From the NCBI GenBank assembly GCA_002297645.1, contig DBMH01000067.1:1-5502 (forward strand): DNA of 5,502 nt, given 5' to 3'. The notes below the pieces were generated by a model, which saw only the letters and a list, made by a program, of their open reading frames with translations, was not told the origin of the DNA and did not search any database. A program made the position numbers and the translations under genes. Shown piece after piece: positions 1-5,502 of this stretch (position 1 is the first letter of the stretch; the number at the start of each line of letters is the position of its first letter). This DNA comes from Rhodanobacteraceae bacterium UBA703 (GTDB lineage: Bacteria; Pseudomonadota; Gammaproteobacteria; Xanthomonadales; Rhodanobacteraceae).

Positions 1-563
1 TCGATCACGCCGATGCGCACGCCCTGCCCGCGCGTGCCGGTCACGCCGGCGCCGTTCCAGATCGCGTCGGCGCCGACGAACGTCGGGCCGCGGAAGGTGG
101 CCGGTGCGAGCCGGCGCACCGGCCGTACCGAGACGACGCCGGGCAGGCGCGCGACGCGCTGCGCCTCGGGCAGGCTCATCGGCGCCGAGATGCCGTTGCG
201 ATAGATGCCGTAGGCGTGACGCACGTCGAGCGCGCGTCCCAGCGTCTGTTCGATCGTCGCGACGTGCGCCGCGCGCTGCGCGTCGAGATGGCGGGCGTAG
301 ACGCGTGCCGGTGCCGAGGTCGCGTCGAGCTTGCGCGCACCCGTCGCGGCCGGTGTCGTGGCGGCGATTCCGTTCGCACCGCCACCGTAGTGCAGCAGGC
401 CCGCTTCCTCGAATGTCACCCGATAGCGGCCGACCGGGCTCGCTTCGATCAACGCGCCCTTTTCGATGCCGTACGGCGGCGGCGACGCCTGCGACGGCGA
501 CGCCGTCGCGAGCGCCAGGCCGATCGAGCACGCCAGCAGGCGGATGCACACGCGATGGTTCAT
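1..563 (-). CDS. Subtilisin-family (S8) serine protease precursor, N-terminal part (3' end outside window)
   Basis: This is the first 187 codons of a secreted serine endopeptidase; the rest lies beyond base 1. Residues 1-26 form a Sec signal peptide (MNHR n-region, hydrophobic LLACSIGLALA, likely cleavage after SQA26). Residues about 46-155 match an inhibitor-I9 propeptide, which in this family folds the protease and inhibits it until removed: YRVTFEEAG opens it, HAYGIYRNGISA (117-128) is the typical 'Y..f.nGfsa' strand, and LPGVVSVRP (140-148) is the typical closing 'pGV..V' segment. Residues 161-187 begin the S8 fold (FVGADAIWNGAG, then GQGVRIGVI). The next codon starts GA, which fits the catalytic Asp of the 'VID.G' motif, but His and Ser cannot be seen. 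The start is the only in-frame ATG before the signal peptide; its Shine-Dalgarno is weak (GGA close upstream). It lies 113 bases after the preceding co-oriented gene, so co-transcription is possible. The S8 assignment is firm; the subfamily and any C-terminal domains are unknown. Confidence 0.88.
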   Translation of the reverse strand, partial: MNHRVCIRLLACSIGLALATASPSQASPPPYGIEKGALIEASPVGRYRVTFEEAGLLHYGGGANGIAATTPAATGARKLDATSAPARVYARHLDAQRAAHVATIEQTLGRALDVRHAYGIYRNGISAPMSLPEAQRVARLPGVVSVRPVRRLAPATFRGPTFVGADAIWNGAGVTGTRGQGVRIGVI

Positions 564-583
564 GGTTCCAAATCCCGTCGAAG

Positions 584-605
584 GCGGCGTTCGCTGCAAC
601 GCCGC
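584..605 (-). promoter_or_regulatory. Perfect intercistronic hairpin upstream of the protease gene
   Basis: An 8-bp perfect inverted repeat (GCGGCGTT / AACGCCGC) surrounds a 6-base loop and ends about 20 bases before the protease ATG at 563. No U-rich tract follows the stem on the minus strand (the next bases are CTTCGACGGG), so it is not a classic intrinsic terminator. It could be a partial terminator, an mRNA-processing or stabilising stem between the two genes, or a leader structure affecting translation of the protease. The symmetry is read directly; the role is inferred. Confidence 0.45.
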
Positions 606-676
606 TGGCTGAATCCGTTGGATCGTCTGCGCGCGCGGGGAGCGATGCGGCCCGGCGCGAACCTGCGTCGTCGCGC

Positions 677-3613
677 TCATCGCGGCGCGTCGAAGCCGTC
701 GGCGAAGAGGTCGCCCTCGGCGCCGGTCACGGTGAAGCCGACCGGTACCGCGAGCGGCCGGTGGCGGTGCTGCGGATCGTTGCTGTCGACGCAGAGCGTG
801 GCGGTGTAGCGGCCCGGCGACAGTCCGCCCGCATCGAAGCCGATCACGACTTCGTCGGCGGCACCGGCGGCGGTGACACCGCCGGCCTTCGCCGACGACA
901 ACCACGGCACCTCGCCCGGCCGCGCGCAGTCGCCGTACGGCATGGCGATGCCGAAGGCCAGCACGTTGGCGATCGCCGGGCTGTACGGCGAAACCCGCGT
1001 CGCCGCGCCGCTGTGCGTGTCGATCGTGTAGAGGCCCGGGTTGTCAGGGGTGAACATGTTGAAATCCGGGCTCGACCAGAACCAGAGCGTGCGCGTCGAC
1101 GGATCGAAGGCCAGCCCCGCGCCCGGACCGGGATAGCGGTCGCGCGGATCGGACAGCCCGTCGTACCAGGGAAAGTCCTCTCCCAGCGAACCGACGACTT
1201 CGTGCTCTCCGGTGTGCTTGTCGATCCGTAGCAGCACGTCCTGTTGCAGATCGACCGCGTACATCTGGCCGTCCGTATCGACGGCGATGAAAGCGAACTC
1301 GACGCCGTCCTGCACCTCGCCGACCGCTTCGGCGGTGCCGGCGGCGGCGTCGATCCGGTACAGGCGGCTGCGCAAGCCGTCCTCGTCGTCCGGGTCGAGC
1401 ATCCATCCGCTGGCGTAGAGCGTCTGCGTGAGGTCGTCCCAGGCCATGCTCGCGAACCATGGATAGCGCGGCTGGCCGATGCGCGGCAGGATGCGTTCGG
1501 CGACCGGGCTGTGCGCTCCGCTCGCCGGATCGACGACGCTGAGCGAACCGACCAGGTCGAGCAGGTACAGGCGGCTGAAATCGTTGCCGAGGAAGGCCCC
1601 GCCGACGTACGAGCGGAGCGACTCGCCGTCTTCCAGGTAGGCGAACGCGGCGGGACTCAAGATCACCTCGACGCCGTCGGCCTGCGCGGCGAGATCGGTG
1701 GATACCAGTTCGGCGCGCAGGCGCGGATTGCCGAGCGTCAGCGCATAGGCCGGCACTGGCAGCAGACCGGCCTCCGAAGCAGCCGCCGGCGACGTGCGCG
1801 CCGCACCAGCGGGAATCTCCTCCAGGTTCCAGCGCAGCGGACGATCGCCCTGGTTGGTCAGGCGCAGCGGCACGCTGGCACTCGCGCCGGCGGGCGCGGT
1901 GGCTTCCAGCGTCGCGGTCTGCAGCGCGAGCCGCGGCGCGCCGACGTCCAGTTGCAGCGCGGCCGAGGCGGTGTAGGTCCGCGGCGCGGTCGGCTGCCAG
2001 CGGATCGCCTTGCCGTCGGCCAGCACGGGATCGCGATAGGCGTATTGCAGCGCGTGGTTGGCGTCGTGCTGCAGCCCCACCGCGGCCCACTGGCCGTAGT
2101 CGCCGGCCGGCGACAGGCTGTCGGCGAATTGCATGTCCTTGTACAGGAACGTGATCGCGCCGCTGGCCTCGTCGATCGTCACTTCGAAGGTGATCGTGCC
2201 GGGCTCGGTTCCGCTCGCCTGGTAGCGGGCGTATTCGCGCCACTCGAACACCAGCCGGCGCTGGCCCGGCTCGCTGCCGACGACGTCGAAGTAGGTGCCG
2301 CTGGTCGAGGTCGCTGCGGGTACCAGGTCCAGCCACGAGGGCAGGATCGCCGGCTCCGCCGTCGGCAGCACCGCCGGCAGCGGCTGCGCCGGCTGCGCCG
2401 AAGTGCGGCAGGCCACCGGGTTCTCGTGCGCGAGCACGTGCAGATAGCCGTTCTCCATCATGCACACGCGCCGGCTCGACGCGCCGAAGAAATCGACCGC
2501 GAACGGAAGCTCCAGGTAGTCGACGCCGCGCTGCGCGGTCGGCGAGGCACCGAGGTCGAGGTAGGTAGCGGCGACGCGGTCGTTCCAGGTATAGCCCGGC
2601 CGGGCATCCTGCGCGGTCCAGGTGGCGACGATCTGGGTCTGGTCCTCGACCATGACTGTGCGGTTGATCTGCCAGGTGTCGCCGACACCGACGCGGCGCT
2701 CGAAGCCTTCCGACGTCGCACCCGGCCCGGTGCTGGACAGCGTGTGCACGGTCAGGTCGGCGCCGCTGCGGTTGGTCAGGCGATAGCAGAGATTGAGGCG
2801 GTCGCCCGGCGTGACCGCGATGCGGTCGGTGCCGCCGCAGGCGTTCGGCGCGGCCGGGTCGTACGGCGTGGCGGTCAGGCGCAGGTCGAGCTGGCCGGGA
2901 TCGCGTCCGGGCCGGCCGCGGATAAGGAAGGAAAAGTCGACCGCGGCCGGATCCGACCATTGCCAGGCGTTGACGCAACGCGATACCCATTCCCACTCCG
3001 GGCAGATCGGGTCGGCCGCGTAGCCGTGCGTATAGCGGTACAGGCCCGGGCTGCCGTTGGCGGAACCGGGCTGCGTGAAGGCGTACAGGAACGTGGAGTG
3101 GCCGAGGCCCGTGTGCGCGTCGAAAGGCTCGTACTCGACGAACTGCGTCACCAGCCAGTAGCGGCCGGGCGGCAGCGCGCACGGCGCGTCGAAGCGGACC
3201 TCGGTGGTCGGGAAGGCGCTGCCGAAGCCCGCGGCCGGATACATCGTCGGCGCGTTCGCCGCGGAGCAGATCGGCGTCGCGCCGGGCCGGCCGCGCTGGT
3301 CAGGCACGATGCGCAGGTTGACGAAGCGGCTCGGCGAGCGGAGGCAGTCGGGCCGCGCCTGGTCGCACGCCCATCCGGCGACGAGTTCGATCGAGGTGAT
3401 CGTCCAGCCGTCGGCGTCGTAGACGGCGAAGTCGTCCGCGGCCTCGGTCGAGCGCAGGATGTCCTCGGGGCGCGAATAGCCGCCGACATCGGCGCCCTGC
3501 CCGTCGGGACCGGGCGCCTGTTCGAACAGGATCGCATCCTCTCCCGCCGCGGCGGACGCCGCCGCCGACAAGCCGAGCGCGAGCAACAAGACGTGGACGA
3601 TGCGATACGGCAC
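677..3613 (-). CDS. Exported multidomain beta-rich protein with jelly-roll-like domain and propeller inserted in a BACON/ASH-type domain
   Basis: A 978-residue exported protein of unknown specific function. The GTG start at 3613 is chosen because GGGGAGG lies 5 bases upstream and the signal peptide then begins at once (MPYRIVHV, LLLALGLSAAASAAA, cleavage near 21-23). Upstream in-frame ATGs at 3700, 3640 and 3631 lack a good ribosome site. Residues 24-236 are a beta module with six Cys and the stretch STEAADDFAVYDADGWTITS. Residues 242-352 look Ig-like (LCYRLTNRSGADLTV). Residues 355-516 resemble the jelly-roll domain of many secreted subtilases (LPFAVDFFG, MMENGYLHV, LPSWLDLVP, RLVFEWREY, ITFEVTIDEASGAITFLYKD). 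Residues 559-600 are the first half of a BACON/ASH-type sandwich (PLRLTNQGDRPLRWNLEE) and 893-962 its second half (VPWLSSAKAGGV, LSPGRYTATLCVDSNDP). Between them, 620-891 carry propeller-like repeats with a '[YLS]xxD..[TSA]G' signature at 692, 752, 795 and 862. The 12 Cys fall in within-domain groups (83/90/116/145/204/213, 259/276, 384/402, 896/941), as expected for a disulfide-bonded exported protein. It ends GDLFADGFDAPR. No protease triad is present. A surface or adhesive role is inferred. Confidence 0.85.
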   Translation of the reverse strand: MPYRIVHVLLLALGLSAAASAAAGEDAILFEQAPGPDGQGADVGGYSRPEDILRSTEAADDFAVYDADGWTITSIELVAGWACDQARPDCLRSPSRFVNLRIVPDQRGRPGATPICSAANAPTMYPAAGFGSAFPTTEVRFDAPCALPPGRYWLVTQFVEYEPFDAHTGLGHSTFLYAFTQPGSANGSPGLYRYTHGYAADPICPEWEWVSRCVNAWQWSDPAAVDFSFLIRGRPGRDPGQLDLRLTATPYDPAAPNACGGTDRIAVTPGDRLNLCYRLTNRSGADLTVHTLSSTGPGATSEGFERRVGVGDTWQINRTVMVEDQTQIVATWTAQDARPGYTWNDRVAATYLDLGASPTAQRGVDYLELPFAVDFFGASSRRVCMMENGYLHVLAHENPVACRTSAQPAQPLPAVLPTAEPAILPSWLDLVPAATSTSGTYFDVVGSEPGQRRLVFEWREYARYQASGTEPGTITFEVTIDEASGAITFLYKDMQFADSLSPAGDYGQWAAVGLQHDANHALQYAYRDPVLADGKAIRWQPTAPRTYTASAALQLDVGAPRLALQTATLEATAPAGASASVPLRLTNQGDRPLRWNLEEIPAGAARTSPAAASEAGLLPVPAYALTLGNPRLRAELVSTDLAAQADGVEVILSPAAFAYLEDGESLRSYVGGAFLGNDFSRLYLLDLVGSLSVVDPASGAHSPVAERILPRIGQPRYPWFASMAWDDLTQTLYASGWMLDPDDEDGLRSRLYRIDAAAGTAEAVGEVQDGVEFAFIAVDTDGQMYAVDLQQDVLLRIDKHTGEHEVVGSLGEDFPWYDGLSDPRDRYPGPGAGLAFDPSTRTLWFWSSPDFNMFTPDNPGLYTIDTHSGAATRVSPYSPAIANVLAFGIAMPYGDCARPGEVPWLSSAKAGGVTAAGAADEVVIGFDAGGLSPGRYTATLCVDSNDPQHRHRPLAVPVGFTVTGAEGDLFADGFDAPR

Positions 3614-3618
3614 GGTGA

Positions 3619-3625
3619 CCTCCCC
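3619..3625 (-). promoter_or_regulatory. Strong Shine-Dalgarno that fixes the GTG start of the exported protein
   Basis: The minus strand reads GGGGAGG, then TCACC, then GTG. This is close to the ideal anti-16S pairing at a 5-base spacing. None of the in-frame ATG codons upstream (3631, 3640, 3700) has a comparable site, and starting at GTG places the signal peptide directly at the N-terminus. This decides the start. Confidence 0.8.
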
Positions 3626-3656
3626 GGTCATGGATGGCATGGCCGGTCTTCGCTCG

Positions 3657-3712
3657 AACCGGCTCGACCGGATCGTGTCCGGCCACCGGGAAAGCGGCAA
3701 TCGCAGCCGGTT
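3657..3712. repeat. Nested inverted repeats in the leader of the exported-protein gene
   Basis: An outer 8-base perfect inverted repeat (AACCGGCT at 3657-3664, AGCCGGTT at 3705-3712) encloses a compact hairpin (CCGGA at 3668-3672, TCCGG at 3678-3682, 5-base loop). The element lies about 44 to 99 bases upstream of the GTG start and could form a cruciform or an RNA leader structure. GC-rich DNA produces such matches by chance, so functional confidence is low. Confidence 0.35.
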
Positions 3713-3724
3713 ATCCAGGCATCA

Positions 3725-3746
3725 CACCGCGGTTACACGGCGGTTG
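3725..3746. repeat. Tandem 11-base direct repeat, possible operator
   Basis: On the plus strand CACCGCGGTTA is followed directly by CACGGCGGTTG, with 9 of 11 positions identical. The 11-base period is about one helical turn, which would place two protein half-sites on the same DNA face. The repeat lies just upstream of the -10-like GATAAC (3710-3715), overlapping where a -35 would be. An activator or repressor site is possible but is inferred from position and symmetry only. Confidence 0.3.
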
Positions 3747-3800
3747 AATCTGCGTGACAGCGACGCAAGTCCGCGTGGGGACAGCGTTTCGCGCCGCCGG

Positions 3801-5502
3801 CTAGCGCGCCGCGCTGGCCGTGCGCGCGGTCGATTCCATCGTCAGGGCGGCTGGGATCGAACGCTCTCCGGCCAGTTGTCGCGCCTGCTGCAGCGCTGCC
3901 TTCCACAGGTCGCGGCGGTCGTAGCGGTGCAGCACCGCGACCTGCATCACGGCACTGCCGAAATCGCGCGCCGCGTAGACGCTGGTGCGGCCGGCCAGGG
4001 CGCTGGCCTGTTCGAGCCGGCCGTCGCCGAGCAGCCAGTCGGCATACGACGCGGCGACGGTGACCAGGGAAGACGGGCCGCCTTCCTCGGTCACCATGCC
4101 CAGCGCCTTTTCGTAGTGCTGCCGCGTTTCGGCCTCGTCGCGCCGGAAGGCGGCCCATTCGGCGCGCGCGAGCTCCAGCATCGCAAGCGTCGATTGCGGA
4201 TCGGCCGGTTGCAGCGACGGTTCGATCTGCACCGGATCGGCGCGGCCGTCGGCGATCAGCGCGCGCTGGCGCAGCAGGACCAGGTAGGCGCGGCGCTTGG
4301 CGCTCGGTTCCTGCGGCCAGTCCGCGAGCGCGCGATCAGCGGCGGCGGCGGCGGCCTTCCAGTGGCCCAGGTTCCAGGCCAGTTCGGTCTGGAAGTCGTA
4401 CAGGTAACGCAGGCTCTGGTTGCCCAGCCCCGCCGACAGCGCTTGCGCCTCGGTCGCCAGCTGCAGCGCTTCGTGGTGGCGTCCCAGCCCGAGCAGGACG
4501 CGCCCGCGCCGCGTGGCCACCAGCAAGGCCAGCGCCGGATCGCCGACGCGTTCGCGCAAGGCCCACTGGCGATCGCTGGTGACGAGCGCGTCGGACCATT
4601 GCAGCAGTTCCATCTGCGCATCCAGCAAGGCATGCAGGCTGGTCACGGTACGCTCGACCACGCCGAAAGCGTCGAAGGTGTCGGCCGCCTTCGCCAGGTA
4701 CGGCAACGCCGCCTCGAAGCGGCCGCGCTCGCCTTCGATCACGCCGAAGTACATGTCCACCTGGGCCAGGCCGGGACGATCGCCCGCCTGCTGCAACTGG
4801 ATCCGCGCCTGCCCCAGGTCCGCAGCGGCGGCGTCGAGCTGGCGCAGCACGGTGCGCGCGATCGCGCGTCCGGCCAGCGCGTTGCCGAGTTCGGCGGGCG
4901 AACCGGCGCTCTGCAGGATGCGGATCGCCTCGCCGTAGTCCCGCTCCGCCTCGGCGAAGCGGCGGCTGCGATAGTGCAGTTTGGCGCGCACGCTCATGGC
5001 GCTGCCGTACAGCGCCGAATGCACATCGAGCATGCCGTGGTCGAGCACGGAGTCCAGATCCGCCTGCGCCTTCTCCAGGCGGCCGCCGAGGAGGTCGAGG
5101 CGCGCTCGCTGGATCTGCACGCGCGGATCGACCGCCTGCGCCGGCGACAGCGCGGCCAGCACGGCGCGCGCCTGGTCGAGATTGCCCGCCAGCATCGCCG
5201 CGTGCGCTTCGCTCAAACGGCTGAGCAAGGCGTCCTCCTGGGGACTCGCGCTCTCGCCGTCAGGCGCGGTCCTGCCGAAGCCGTCGCGCAGGAACAGGTC
5301 GGCCGCGCGGCGCGCGGCGACGATCACGTCGGCGTCGCTGGCCTGGACGCGCAGTTGCCTGCCGTCGGCGAGCGTGCCGCCGAGGACCACGTCCCAGCCC
5401 TGCGGCGACCGCGCCGCCTTGCCTTGCACCAGCATGCCGACGCCGAGCCGCGGGTCGAGCTGGTCGAGGCTCGGCGCGACGGCCTCCGGCTGGAAGCTGC
5501 GC
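3801..5502 (-). CDS. Tetratricopeptide-repeat protein, C-terminal 566 residues; probable winged-helix-type TPR regulator (5' end outside window)
   Basis: The frame is open from the window edge to a TAG at 3801-3803; the ATG at 5435 is internal, since coding continues upstream of it (RSFQPEAVAPSLDQLDPRLGVG). Residues are numbered from the first full codon. About 16-75 form an alpha/beta segment (LDPRLGVGMLVQGKAARS, then GWDVVLGGTLADGRQLRV), similar to the small domain that often precedes TPRs in CadC-like and other winged-helix TPR regulators of this order. Residues 92-562 are almost wholly helical. TPR-like units are clearest at about 165-199 (AKLHYRSRRFAEAERDYGEA), 206-239, 246-279 (YFGVIEGERGRFEAALPYL) and 322-356 (GRVLLGLGRHHEALQLATEA); others are degenerate. 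TPRs bind proteins or peptides, so this part is a scaffold or sensor, not a catalytic domain. No signal peptide or membrane segment falls in the visible part. The regulator assignment is inferred from resemblance, because the diagnostic N-terminus is missing; a TPR protein with a different N-terminal domain remains possible. Confidence 0.8.
   Translation of the reverse strand, partial: RSFQPEAVAPSLDQLDPRLGVGMLVQGKAARSPQGWDVVLGGTLADGRQLRVQASDADVIVAARRAADLFLRDGFGRTAPDGESASPQEDALLSRLSEAHAAMLAGNLDQARAVLAALSPAQAVDPRVQIQRARLDLLGGRLEKAQADLDSVLDHGMLDVHSALYGSAMSVRAKLHYRSRRFAEAERDYGEAIRILQSAGSPAELGNALAGRAIARTVLRQLDAAAADLGQARIQLQQAGDRPGLAQVDMYFGVIEGERGRFEAALPYLAKAADTFDAFGVVERTVTSLHALLDAQMELLQWSDALVTSDRQWALRERVGDPALALLVATRRGRVLLGLGRHHEALQLATEAQALSAGLGNQSLRYLYDFQTELAWNLGHWKAAAAAADRALADWPQEPSAKRRAYLVLLRQRALIADGRADPVQIEPSLQPADPQSTLAMLELARAEWAAFRRDEAETRQHYEKALGMVTEEGGPSSLVTVAASYADWLLGDGRLEQASALAGRTSVYAARDFGSAVMQVAVLHRYDRRDLWKAALQQARQLAGERSIPAALTMESTARTASAAR

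Larger units (their letters stand above)
3614..3800 (-). other. Intergenic region between TPR gene and exported-protein gene
   Basis: This 187-base stretch holds the leader of the exported-protein gene. It contains the Shine-Dalgarno, nested inverted repeats (3657-3712), a weak -10-like GATAAC on the minus strand (3710-3715) with no convincing -35, and a tandem 11-base repeat (3725-3746). No strong terminator was seen after the TPR stop at 3801; the only candidate is a short TGCGT/ACGCA stem (about 3750-3766) without a U tract. The gene may therefore have its own promoter or be read through from the TPR gene. Confidence 0.5.

Noticed and set aside
525..563. Possible lipoprotein signal (LLAC, Cys12) in the protease precursor
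   Set aside because: The hydrophobic stretch before Cys12 is too short and Leu at -2 is uncommon for a lipobox; the core continues past the Cys to a good SQA cleavage site at 26.
104..1231. A 375-codon plus-strand frame across the protease gene and the end of the exported-protein gene
   Set aside because: Arg-rich low-complexity translation spanning two real genes on the opposite strand; typical GC shadow.
1044..3182. A 712-codon open frame on the minus strand in another phase within the exported-protein gene
   Set aside because: The product is extremely Arg/Ala/Pro-rich with no domain structure, and the overlapping frame encodes clear beta domains.
3611..3700. ATG starts at 3700, 3640 or 3631 for the exported protein
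   Set aside because: They add a charged Arg-rich extension before the signal peptide and lack a Shine-Dalgarno, whereas GTG at 3613 has GGGGAGG at ideal spacing.
1244..3757. An 837-codon open frame on the plus strand opposite the exported-protein gene
   Set aside because: It is a high-GC antisense shadow: Arg/Gly/Ala/Val-rich with no recognisable domain or signal peptide, and fully opposite a gene with clear domains.
3750..3766. Terminator after the TPR gene
   Set aside because: Only a 5-bp stem (TGCGT/ACGCA) with a 7-base loop and no U tract; too weak to call.
5433..5435. ATG at 5435 as the start of the TPR protein
   Set aside because: The frame continues open and protein-like to the window edge, and the codon sits inside an alpha/beta segment (LDPRLGVGMLVQGK).

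Overview
The window is about two-thirds GC or more and carries three genes, all on the minus strand. They read in the order TPR protein (3801-5502, 5' end outside the window), large exported multidomain protein (677-3613), and subtilisin-family (S8) protease precursor (1-563, 3' end outside the window). The base composition, the subtilase-type accessory domains and a C-terminal 'LFADGFD' tail suggest a Gammaproteobacterium of the Xanthomonadales (Lysobacter, Luteimonas, Dokdonella or Rhodanobacter type). That placement is inferred from protein style; the window has no rRNA or other taxonomic marker.

Region by region (minus strand, so read right to left). 5502-3801 encodes the last 566 residues of a tetratricopeptide-repeat protein. 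Its visible part resembles the sensory/effector half of winged-helix TPR regulators common in this order, but the DNA-binding end lies outside the window. 3800-3614 is a 187-base gap with a weak -10-like element, a tandem 11-base repeat, a pair of nested inverted repeats and a strong Shine-Dalgarno sequence in front of a GTG start. 3613-677 encodes a 978-residue exported protein. It has a signal peptide, a Cys-rich beta module, an Ig-like segment, a jelly-roll-like domain, and a BACON/ASH-type beta-sandwich that appears to be split by an inserted beta-propeller, followed by a short C-terminal tail. 676-564 is a 113-base gap with a perfect 8-bp hairpin. 563-1 encodes the signal peptide, I9-type propeptide and first residues of a subtilase; the window ends inside the codon expected to be the catalytic Asp.

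How they may work together: the two exported proteins are adjacent and co-oriented, and the middle one is built from domains usually found as C-terminal accessories of secreted subtilases but has no protease domain. A plausible reading is a secretion locus with a protease and a companion surface or adhesive protein, possibly under control of the TPR protein. This is inference from layout; no binding partner or substrate can be read from the sequence. No tRNA, rRNA, CRISPR array, insertion sequence or integrase was seen.
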